Source: an uncultured Eubacteriales bacterium
GTDB lineage: Bacteria > Bacillota > Clostridia > Oscillospirales > Acutalibacteraceae
Length of the DNA stretch: 48,526 nt
Direction of reading: 5' to 3'
Assembly (NCBI GenBank): GCA_900540085.1
Contig: UQEU01000011.1
Location: 1 to 48,526, forward strand
The number at the start of each line of letters is the position of its first letter. The stretch's first letter is position 1. Of this stretch, positions 25,562-32,815 are shown piece after piece. Made by a program: the position numbers and the translations under genes. The notes under the pieces were generated by a model, which was given only the letters and a program-made list of their open reading frames with translations, was not told where the DNA came from and ran no database searches.

Positions 25562-26425
25562 TTAAATATTCGTTGTGAAATTGTAGCCTTGCTTGTGAAT
25601 TTCATCAATTACGCTTGGCAAAACATTTGCATTGGCCGATGAAACGGCGTGGAGCAAAATTATTTCTCCGTTGTGCAGAGATGACATTATAGAATCGAGA
25701 GCAGTTTTTTCACTCGGTTGATTTTCGGTATCCCAATCGGCGTACGCAAATGACCAAAAAACACTTTTGTATCCCATAGTCTTTGCTAAATACAGCGTTT
25801 GTTCGGAAAATTCTCCTTTCGGAAAGCGAAAATATTTCATTTCATAATTGTGCTTTTCTTTCATATAGTTGTGAAGATACGATATTTCTTCTTCTGCAAC
25901 GGAAAGTTCAACTTCGTCCATAGTGTAGTGTCTGTAAGTGTGGTTGCCGACAGTGTGTCCCTCGTCTATCATTCGCTTGATTATTTCGGGATTGTCTTTT
26001 GCAAAGTCATAGGTTACAAAGAAAATTGCTTTTACATTTTTTTCTTTGAGAGTATCAAGGATTTTGGGTGTAAAACCGTTTTCATAGCCCTCGTCAAAAG
26101 TAAGGCATACTGTTTTTTCATCTTCCAAAATAAAGTTGCCGTCAAGTTCTCTGTATTTTTCGTCGAGTTCGACAGGTGCTGACGGTCTTTCATGTTCGAT
26201 TACATTTCCCGGTCCCCATATCACTTTTTCTCTTGAATATTCCCCGAAATTTGCCGTCATATTGTCGGCACTCGGTTTTGTAGTGAAGTCGGGAGAAGTC
26301 GGTTCGTTTTCTGTTGTGATTTGTGCCTGTGTTGTCTGCGTCGTTTCTTTCGGCTCATCGTTTCCTGCCGAGCAAGATGTTAAAAATATTGAAATCGCAA
26401 ACAACAGTGCTATTGCTTTTTTCAT
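25562..26425 (-). CDS. pdaA: polysaccharide deacetylase, PdaA-like lipoprotein
   Basis: A NodB-type carbohydrate esterase of 287 residues resembling PdaA, which removes acetyl groups from muramic acid during spore-cortex muramic-lactam formation. It has a lipoprotein signal (lipobox LTSC, Cys18) and a Thr/Pro-rich linker (about 25-50). The catalytic domain carries CLTFDEGYENG near residue 107 (the DE variant of the TFDDG motif, typical of PdaA), GNHTYRH near 160, RFPKGEFS near 198, and LLHAV near 260. GAGGAGG lies before the ATG. The spore role is inferred from family resemblance and from other spore genes in the window. Confidence 0.85.
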   Translation of the reverse strand: MKKAIALLFAISIFLTSCSAGNDEPKETTQTTQAQITTENEPTSPDFTTKPSADNMTANFGEYSREKVIWGPGNVIEHERPSAPVELDEKYRELDGNFILEDEKTVCLTFDEGYENGFTPKILDTLKEKNVKAIFFVTYDFAKDNPEIIKRMIDEGHTVGNHTYRHYTMDEVELSVAEEEISYLHNYMKEKHNYEMKYFRFPKGEFSEQTLYLAKTMGYKSVFWSFAYADWDTENQPSEKTALDSIMSSLHNGEIILLHAVSSANANVLPSVIDEIHKQGYNFTTNI

Positions 26426-26572
26426 TTTTATCCTCCTCTTAAAAAAGTTTCTGCCTTGAATTATTTTTTGCCAAAACCTTTTTTTGATTAGTGGAAAAAA
26501 TTAAAATGTTTTGAAAAAAGTTTATTTGAAAAATTTTTTAAAAATGAAAAAACAGGTGCTGAGGCAAAATAA

Positions 26573-26612
26573 AAACGCTTAAATCATATTGAATTATATG
26601 ACTTAAGCGTTT
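26573..26612 (-). terminator. terminator of the prfB-mgtC operon
   Basis: A 17-bp stem with one mismatch (AAACGCTTAA paired with TTAAGCGTTT, then TCATAT with ATATGA) and a 6-nt loop. On the minus strand it is followed by a T-run. It lies about 60 nt past the mgtC stop. Confidence 0.88.
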
Positions 26613-26674
26613 GAAAATTATTGTTTTTTAATTATTTTTATATTATTTTATTTAGGTTTTTACAATTAGATGTT

Positions 26675-27202
26675 TTACAATTCGTCGCTGTCTATTTCCA
26701 ACTCTTTTTCTTTCATTCGTTCGTGTTCACGGGCTTTGTCCCTGTGTTTGCTGTGTCGTGGTTTGCGTTTTTTGTTTACAAAAGAAGAAAGAGGGTGGAG
26801 TAAAAGGTGCATAATAACAATGGAAACGGCAACAATTACTGCGTAAAGAAGATTGTCAACACAACACAAAATTCCGACTGCACCGCTTGCCCAGACGGTT
26901 GCCGCAGTATTCAATCCTCGAATGTTTGTGCCGTCTCTCAATATTACACCGGCACCCAAAAAGCCGATACCCGTAACTACATTTGACGCAATACGGGTAA
27001 CATCGCTTGTTTCGGGGTTTACAAGGTAAGAAAAACCCGAGTAGGCAAATGCGCCTACACAAACAATGACATTTGTAAGTATTCCTGCCTGATGGTTTGT
27101 CCATTGTCTTTCAAGTCCGATGATAAGTCCTAAAACAATAGCAACTAAAAGACGGAGTCCGAAACCGAGAGGCGTTGTAATATCAAGAATTGCAAAATCC
27201 AT
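26675..27202 (-). CDS. MgtC/SapB family membrane protein
   Basis: A 175-residue protein with an N-terminal MgtC domain of about four or five membrane segments. The family signatures GLIIGLERQW near residue 24 and TGIGFLGAGVILRDG near 77 are both clear. The last 35 residues are a highly charged cytoplasmic tail. MgtC-family proteins are linked to growth in low magnesium and to membrane energetics; a transport function has not been shown for most. It follows prfB by 5 nt, so it is expressed with a housekeeping gene. AAAGGA precedes the ATG. Confidence 0.88.
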   Translation of the reverse strand: MDFAILDITTPLGFGLRLLVAIVLGLIIGLERQWTNHQAGILTNVIVCVGAFAYSGFSYLVNPETSDVTRIASNVVTGIGFLGAGVILRDGTNIRGLNTAATVWASGAVGILCCVDNLLYAVIVAVSIVIMHLLLHPLSSFVNKKRKPRHSKHRDKAREHERMKEKELEIDSDEL

Positions 27203-27207
27203 TTTTA

Positions 27208-28329
27208 TTATCCTTTTTCGTTTGCTTCTATACTTTTAAGTTTTAAGTAAGCGTTGATGAAACCGTCAATATCGCCGTCCATAACGGAGTTGATATTTCC
27301 CATTTCAAAGTTTGTACGGTGGTCTTTAACCATTGTATAAGGCATAAATACATAGGAGCGAATTTGAGAACCCCAAGCGATTTCACGCTGTTCGCCCTTT
27401 ATGTCTTCTATTCTTTCAAGGTTTTCTCTTTCCTTGATTTCTACAAGTTTCGATTTGAGCATACGCATTGCAACTTCACGGTTTTGGTGCTGACTGCGTT
27501 CGATTTGGCAAGTTACGACAATACCTGTCGGCAAGTGCGTCAAACGAACGGCAGATGAGGTTTTGTTTACCTTTTGTCCGCCTGCACCGCTTGCTCTGTA
27601 AACATCCATTTTAATATCTTCTTCACGAATTTCAACATTGACATCTTCATCAATTTCAGGCATTACTTCGAGAGAAGCAAAAGAGGTGTGTCTTCTGCCC
27701 GATGAGTCGAACGGAGAAACTCTGACAAGACGATGGATACCCATTTCGCCCTTTAAGTAACCGTAAGCGTTTTCGCCCTCAATGAGAATTGTAGCGCTTT
27801 TAAGTCCTGCAACATCGCCGTCAAGATAGTCGAGTGTAGATACTTTGTAGTTGTGTCTTTCGCCCCAACGGGTGTACATTCTGAAAAGCATTTCAGCCCA
27901 ATCCTGTGCTTCCGTTCCGCCTGCGCCTGCGTGGAAAGTGAGCAAAGCGTTGTTTGAGTCAAACTCGCCCGAAAGAAGTGTCGAAAGAGTCATTGACTCT
28001 ATTTCTTTTTCAACATTTTCTACACTTTGCGTACAATCTTCAAGAAGTGAAATGTCACTTTCTTCGTCTGCAAGTTCTATCATCACAAGTGTGTCGTCAA
28101 AGTTTGATTTAAGTGAATTGTATGAGTTCACTTTTGATTTCATTGAACTGATTTTTCTCAAAACTTTTTGAGAATTTTCCATATCGTTCCAAAAGTCTTC
28201 TTTTGCGCTTTCTGCTTCGAGTTTTTTAATTTCCGTTTCAAGTGTTTCAAGGTCAAGCGCTTCTTTTAAATCTTCTATCGGCTTTTCCGATTGTAAAAGC
28301 CTTGCTCGTAAGTCCTCGTATTCTATCAT
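27208..28329 (-). CDS. prfB: peptide chain release factor 2
   Basis: RF2 ends translation at UGA and UAA. The 373-residue protein is full length, with the stop-codon recognition tripeptide S-P-F (VSPFDSSGRRHTSF near residue 204) and the catalytic GGQ (ASGAGGQKVN near 247). Unlike most RF2 genes, the reading frame is continuous. At residues 25-26, where the +1 frameshift site CTTTGAC usually lies, the gene reads CTT GAC in frame (28252-28257). The start ATG is preceded by TTTAGGAG. A promoter lies at 28393-28421. Confidence 0.96.
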   Translation of the reverse strand: MIEYEDLRARLLQSEKPIEDLKEALDLETLETEIKKLEAESAKEDFWNDMENSQKVLRKISSMKSKVNSYNSLKSNFDDTLVMIELADEESDISLLEDCTQSVENVEKEIESMTLSTLLSGEFDSNNALLTFHAGAGGTEAQDWAEMLFRMYTRWGERHNYKVSTLDYLDGDVAGLKSATILIEGENAYGYLKGEMGIHRLVRVSPFDSSGRRHTSFASLEVMPEIDEDVNVEIREEDIKMDVYRASGAGGQKVNKTSSAVRLTHLPTGIVVTCQIERSQHQNREVAMRMLKSKLVEIKERENLERIEDIKGEQREIAWGSQIRSYVFMPYTMVKDHRTNFEMGNINSVMDGDIDGFINAYLKLKSIEANEKG

Positions 28330-28392
28330 ATTTTTACTCCTAAACTGTCTGAAAATTATCTTTTATATACTCTCTGAATATTTAATTATAAT

Positions 28393-28421
28393 ATTATATA
28401 TTATTTTTTTTATTTTTGCAA
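28393..28421 (-). promoter_or_regulatory. sigma-A promoter of prfB-mgtC
   Basis: On the minus strand TTGCAA (28416-28421) and TATAAT (28393-28398) are 17 bp apart, about 60 nt upstream of prfB. The surrounding DNA is very AT-rich, so chance matches are more likely here. Confidence 0.55.
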
Positions 28422-28468
28422 TATATATTGCGATTTTAAAAATCGTTAAACATTTATTAAATAAAAAG

Positions 28469-28497
28469 TTGATTTTATATATTATATTTATTATAAT
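28469..28497 (+). promoter_or_regulatory. sigma-A promoter of the RING-like/galU region
   Basis: TTGATT (28469-28474) and TATAAT (28492-28497) are 17 bp apart, about 105 nt upstream of the ATG at 28605. It is divergent from the prfB promoter. Confidence 0.55.
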
Positions 28498-28604
28498 AGT
28501 TATAATAACACATTATTATAAAATTTATTCTATTCGTCGCAATGTTCAAAATAATGTCTAAAATGGATTTTTTAGTGTGCGATGAATAAAACAAAGGAGA
28601 AAAA

Positions 28605-29633
28605 ATGAGTTTATACGACGGCATAGAATGCCCTGTCTGCCACAAAAAGTTTGCAGACGGCGACGATGTTGTAATCTGTCCCGAGTGCGGTACGCCTCAT
28701 CACAGAGAGTGCTACAATACAGTGGGACACTGCGTAAATGAAAATTTGCACGAAAGCGGTTTTGTTTTTGACCGTGAGAAAGAACTTCAAAAGAACAGTG
28801 AGAATAAACCGACTGAGAAAAATGAGTCTGCATTTTCGCAAAATCCGACTGCTTACAATGTCAATAACGAATACTATACAAACGAAAATACAGAGAAAAA
28901 TTCTCAAAATAATTCTGAAAACGCAAATCAAAACCCGTTCACTCCGGCAGATATGATAAATCGTGATGTCAGAACTTTGAAATATAAAAACGACATCAGA
29001 AAAGTTGACGGCGAATCGGCTTATGAAGCTGCAACTGTTGTCGGAACAAATGTTGACCGTTTTATGAACAAATTTTTCAAATTTCAAAGCGGTAAAAAAC
29101 TCTCGTGGAACTGGGGTGCTTTTTTCTTCGGTCCTTATTATTTCTTTTGGAGAAAAATGTATAAGCCGGGTGCTTTGTTTGTTTCAATTCAACTGATTTG
29201 CAGAATTTTAATCACTGCTGTTTTTTATGACCAATACTATGATTTTTTGAATTTGATTTCAAATGCTACAACGCAAAATGCACAGCAAATCGCAAATTCA
29301 TCTGAATTTCAGGCGTTTATGCCGGTGTCATTTATAGTTTTTGGGACTATGCTTGTAATAAATATAATTTGTGCAATGTTTGCGGATTATCTCTACAAAG
29401 GCAAAGTTGTTGAGGTTATACGAAAAACCCATAACAAGATAGATGAAAGTCTCGGAGCTTTTTCAAATTCACCTATGATGTTCGGAAACGATTCGGTGAA
29501 TTTTAACAGTAACGACTATCTTCTTTTAATGTTGTCATCGAGTGGCTCAACAAGTATTTTTGCTCCCGTCGCAGCATACTTTGTGCTTGATATGGTTGTT
29601 ACTTTGATTAGTTCAATAGTGGCTATGTTTTAA
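28605..29633 (+). CDS. RING-like zinc finger and DUF2628 membrane protein
   Basis: A 342-residue protein in three parts. The first 43 residues form a RING-like zinc-binding domain with C9, C12, C25, C28, H32/H33, C36 and C43 (CPECGTPHHREC). An Asn/Glu-rich low-complexity linker follows (about 60-125). The rest is a membrane domain of the DUF2628 type, beginning with WNWGAFFFGPYYFFWRKMY near residue 163, with about four segments. AAAGGAG lies before the ATG. Prokaryotic RING-like domains are common, but few have known functions, so no ubiquitin-like activity should be assumed. It lies 45 nt before galU and may share its transcript. Confidence 0.75.
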   Translation: MSLYDGIECPVCHKKFADGDDVVICPECGTPHHRECYNTVGHCVNENLHESGFVFDREKELQKNSENKPTEKNESAFSQNPTAYNVNNEYYTNENTEKNSQNNSENANQNPFTPADMINRDVRTLKYKNDIRKVDGESAYEAATVVGTNVDRFMNKFFKFQSGKKLSWNWGAFFFGPYYFFWRKMYKPGALFVSIQLICRILITAVFYDQYYDFLNLISNATTQNAQQIANSSEFQAFMPVSFIVFGTMLVINIICAMFADYLYKGKVVEVIRKTHNKIDESLGAFSNSPMMFGNDSVNFNSNDYLLLMLSSSGSTSIFAPVAAYFVLDMVVTLISSIVAMF

Positions 29634-29678
29634 TTCCGTTAAAATTCAGTGTGAAAAGTGTGAAATAAGGAGAATACG

Positions 29679-30560
29679 ATGCGTGTCAGAAAGGCTATAA
29701 TTCCTGCCGCAGGAATGGGAACAAGAGTTTTACCTGCTTCTAAAGCAATACCTAAAGAAATGCTCAACATTGTCGATAAGCCCGCAATTCAGTATATTGT
29801 CGAAGAGGCTTTTAATTCGGGAATAGAAGAAGTGCTTATCATTACAAATCGAGGCAAGGGGGCGATTGAGGACCATTTTGACCATTCGATTGAACTTGAG
29901 CAAAAACTTGAACATAACGAAAGTAAAAGAAAAATATACGAAGATGTTATGGCTTGCTCAAATTTCGGCAATATTTATTTTATAAGACAAAAAGAAACAA
30001 AAGGTTTGGGACACGCTGTTTTGTGTGCTGAAAATTTTGTGGGCAACGAGCCTTTTGCAGTGCTTTACGGAGATGATGTCATTGTTTCCGAAAAACCTGT
30101 TACAAAGCAATTAATAGACGCATACGATGAAACGGGCAAGGGCGTTGTCGGTGTAAAACAAGTTCCCGATGAAAAAATAGTGAAGTATTGTTCTTTGGAA
30201 GTAGAGCATTTAAAAGACAATATGTTCAGTTGTACCGATATGATAGAGAAACCGAAACCCGAACAGGTTATGAGCAACTATTCCATTCTCGGAAGAGTTG
30301 TTTTGCCTCCGAGTATTTTTGAAATACTTAAAGAAACGCCTCTCGGAGCGTGCAATGAACTTCAACTGACAGACGCCATGAAAACGCTTGCACAGAAAGA
30401 AGGCGTAGTGGCTCTTGAATATGAGGGTACACGCTATGATATGGGAGATAAATTCGGAATATTGCAGGCAAATATTGAAGTGGGACTGAAACACCCCGAA
30501 ACATCAAAAGAACTTAAAAAATATATTAAAAATTTAGCGGAGAATTTAGTTAATGATTAA
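29679..30560 (+). CDS. galU: UTP-glucose-1-phosphate uridylyltransferase
   Basis: Makes UDP-glucose from UTP and glucose 1-phosphate for cell-wall glycans, glycolipids and galactose metabolism. It is 293 residues, the normal size. The nucleotide-binding motif AAGMGTRVLPASKAIPKEML lies at residues 10-29. GLGHAVLCAE near 110, YGDDV near 130 and a C-terminal GTRYDMGDKFG near 250 also fit the family. An AAGGAG site lies before the ATG. Its last 8 nt overlap the ThyX-like gene, and the next three genes are also linked by overlaps. Confidence 0.95.
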   Translation: MRVRKAIIPAAGMGTRVLPASKAIPKEMLNIVDKPAIQYIVEEAFNSGIEEVLIITNRGKGAIEDHFDHSIELEQKLEHNESKRKIYEDVMACSNFGNIYFIRQKETKGLGHAVLCAENFVGNEPFAVLYGDDVIVSEKPVTKQLIDAYDETGKGVVGVKQVPDEKIVKYCSLEVEHLKDNMFSCTDMIEKPKPEQVMSNYSILGRVVLPPSIFEILKETPLGACNELQLTDAMKTLAQKEGVVALEYEGTRYDMGDKFGILQANIEVGLKHPETSKELKKYIKNLAENLVND

Positions 30561-31185
30561 AATAGAAAAAACCGATGTAATGAATTTTGAAAACGCAATG
30601 CGAGGTGCAAGAAATCCACTCAACTCGTGGGCACGCTCGGACAGTTTTTATGATGAAAACGGAAACTATGTTTTGGGCGAAAATGATTTGAGCCTTGCAA
30701 AAAGACTCTGTAAAGCAGGTACCGACCACAGAAAATTTGTTCGTATGATTTATGTTTGCGTAGATGTTACGGCTCCTCTTTATTGGTGGAAAGAGTACGA
30801 CACATACAAGGTGTCAACTGTTGCAAATTCTACTTCTACCATGCATAAAATTCATTCAAAGCCTTTTGAGTTGTCGGATTTTTCTACCGACCATATGAAT
30901 GAAGACGGTATAAAAGCAATGGAAAAAGTTGTTGAAACACTTGAAGATTTGCGTTTGAAATACATTGAAACAAAAGATAAGAGTTATTGGTACACAATGA
31001 TTCAGCTTTTGCCGTCAAGTTATAATCAAATGAGAACTTGCACTTTGAGTTACGAAAATCTTTTCAATATATACTTTGCAAGGTGTAACCATAAACTTGA
31101 CGAATGGCACGAATACTGCGATTGGATTTACTCTTTGCCGTATGTTGCCGAATTTTTACAATTAGACGAAACGAGTGATATTTAA
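30553..31185 (+). CDS. ThyX-like protein lacking the RHR motif
   Basis: A 210-residue soluble protein, not confidently assigned. The stretch LYWWKEYDTYKVSTVANSTS (residues 76-95), followed by TMHKI, resembles the flavin- and dUMP-binding signature of the FAD-dependent thymidylate synthase ThyX. However, the residues expected to read RHR are TYK, and NExS is ANSTS. It may be a ThyX-fold relative with another function. It overlaps galU by 8 nt and the next gene by 1 nt, so it is translated as part of this operon. No membrane segments or signal peptide. Confidence 0.5.
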   Translation: MIKIEKTDVMNFENAMRGARNPLNSWARSDSFYDENGNYVLGENDLSLAKRLCKAGTDHRKFVRMIYVCVDVTAPLYWWKEYDTYKVSTVANSTSTMHKIHSKPFELSDFSTDHMNEDGIKAMEKVVETLEDLRLKYIETKDKSYWYTMIQLLPSSYNQMRTCTLSYENLFNIYFARCNHKLDEWHEYCDWIYSLPYVAEFLQLDETSDI

Positions 31186-32222
31186 TGAGTCAGCCGTACT
31201 ACTATAATCCGCCCGGCTTTGAACCTCAAAACAATTTTCAAAACAGACAAAACGGGCAAGATTTTCAACTAAATATTAAATTGGAAAACGAAAAAAAACA
31301 ACTGAAAAAGTACGGAAATATAATGGGTATGCTTATAACTTTGTATTTTATCTTGCAGACCGTTATATCTTTTCCGATTGTTGCCTCAAAAGGACTTTAC
31401 AATATTTACAGCACTTCGGCAGCGTTTCAGTATTCTTTTAATATCATAGGTGTTTCTGTCTGTTGTGTTGCACTTCCGTTTTTGATTATGGCACTCATAT
31501 ATAGAAAAAAAGGCTTGTTTACGGGGAAAATAGTTCCCGATAAAAAAATAGGCTTTGTATCGTTCATTGAGTGGAGTGCTTTCGGAATAGGTGCTTGTAT
31601 CGTTGTCAACTATGTTGTTACGCTCTTGTTGACTTTGCTGAATTTAGTCGGTTTTGACTTGGTTTCATACGACTCGCTTTTGCCGTCGTCGGCATTTGAG
31701 TGTGTTTTGCTTGCAGTCTCTACGGCAGTTGCTCCTGCTGTTTGCGAAGAACTTGCGTTTCGTTGTTGTTCACTTCAGTTTTTGAGAAAAAACGGAAAGG
31801 CTTTTGCCGTTGTTGCTTCAAGTATGATTTTCGGACTGCTTCACGCAAATGTTTTGCAGTTTATTTTTGCAACGCTTGTAGGACTTCTTTTAGGCTATAT
31901 CACAATTAAGACAGACAGTGTACTGCCTGCTGTTTTCATTCACTTTGCAAACAATTTCCGTTCTGTAATCAACGATATATGCGTTTTTGCAGGCGGAGAA
32001 AAAGTTGCCGAAAAAGTTTCGGGAATAATTGTTTTGATTTCTGTTGCTTTAGGTATATATGGTTTTGTAATGTTGATTAAAAAAGGCTTGCTTAAAACGG
32101 AAAAAGAACCGTCTGATATGACGCTTGGCAAAAAACTTCGTTCATTTTTCTTTGTTCCGGGTATGATAATTCCCTGCATACTTATGGTTTATTATACCGT
32201 TACAACTATTGAAAAAATATGA
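31185..32222 (+). CDS. CPBP family intramembrane metalloprotease
   Basis: A 345-residue membrane protein of the CAAX protease/bacteriocin-processing (CPBP, Abi) family. About eight membrane segments are visible after an Asn/Gln-rich cytoplasmic N-terminus (about 1-40). Catalytic motifs are complete: E188-E-L-A-F-R193, H220 in FGLLHANV, and H253 in FIHFANN. Such enzymes cleave membrane-associated peptides or proteins; the substrate is unknown here. It overlaps the previous gene by 1 nt and tadA by 4 nt. Confidence 0.88.
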   Translation: MSQPYYYNPPGFEPQNNFQNRQNGQDFQLNIKLENEKKQLKKYGNIMGMLITLYFILQTVISFPIVASKGLYNIYSTSAAFQYSFNIIGVSVCCVALPFLIMALIYRKKGLFTGKIVPDKKIGFVSFIEWSAFGIGACIVVNYVVTLLLTLLNLVGFDLVSYDSLLPSSAFECVLLAVSTAVAPAVCEELAFRCCSLQFLRKNGKAFAVVASSMIFGLLHANVLQFIFATLVGLLLGYITIKTDSVLPAVFIHFANNFRSVINDICVFAGGEKVAEKVSGIIVLISVALGIYGFVMLIKKGLLKTEKEPSDMTLGKKLRSFFFVPGMIIPCILMVYYTVTTIEKI

Positions 32223-32677
32223 ATAAAAGCGAACTGATGGCTCGTGCGATTGAACTTGCAAAAATCAGTGCATCGGAGGGCGAAGTGCCTGTCGGTGCAG
32301 TTGTTGTCAAAGACGGGGAAATAGTTGCAGAGGGCAGAAACAGACGGGAAAAAGGGAAAAATGCTTTGTACCACGCCGAAATTGAAGCAATAGACAATGC
32401 TTGTAAAAAACTCGGCGGTTGGCGTTTGTGGCAGTGTGAAATGTATGTTACGCTTGAGCCTTGTCCTATGTGTGCCGGTGCAATCATAAATGCACGAATT
32501 GTAAAACTGACATATGGTGCGTCTGATTTAAAAGCAGGTTCGTTTGGCTCTGTTATAAATTTTAATGAATTGAATTATAATCATAAAGTTGAACTTGAAA
32601 AAGGCTATATGGCAGACGAGTGTGCAAATCTGCTGTCCGATTTTTTTAAAAAAATAAGAGAAAAAAAGTCAAAATGA
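32219..32677 (+). CDS. tadA: tRNA adenosine(34) deaminase
   Basis: Converts adenosine 34 to inosine in the anticodon of tRNA-Arg, which allows it to read several codons. It is 152 residues, the normal size. Zinc and catalytic residues are present: H52-A-E54 and P81-C82-x2-C85. The C-terminal DFFKKIREKK helix also fits TadA. The ATG overlaps the CPBP gene stop by 4 nt. It is the last gene of the operon and is followed by a bidirectional terminator. Confidence 0.94.
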   Translation: MNKSELMARAIELAKISASEGEVPVGAVVVKDGEIVAEGRNRREKGKNALYHAEIEAIDNACKKLGGWRLWQCEMYVTLEPCPMCAGAIINARIVKLTYGASDLKAGSFGSVINFNELNYNHKVELEKGYMADECANLLSDFFKKIREKKSK

Positions 32678-32726
32678 TATTGTTGTAAATCTGTTTTAAG
32701 TATATATAATGAACATAAAAATAAAA

Positions 32727-32767
32727 AGCACTGTCGGGAAACATTGTATTTTGTTCCCAACGGTGCT
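32727..32767. terminator. bidirectional terminator between tadA and htpG
   Basis: A long stem pairs AGCACTGTCGGGAA with TTCCCAACGGTGCT (two wobble pairs), with T-rich DNA to the right and A-rich DNA to the left. It lies between two convergent genes. Confidence 0.85.
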
Positions 32768-32815
32768 TTCTTATTTTTATATATTTATTGATTTTTTATT
32801 TTACATTATTTGAAA

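Noticed and set aside
28542..28589. Possible 15-residue leader peptide before the RING-like gene
   Set aside because: No ribosome-binding site precedes the ATG and the peptide has no meaningful composition for attenuation.
28605..28740. Ubiquitin-ligase activity suggested by the RING-like domain
   Set aside because: No E1/E2-like or ubiquitin-like gene lies nearby, and bacterial RING-like fingers usually serve other roles.
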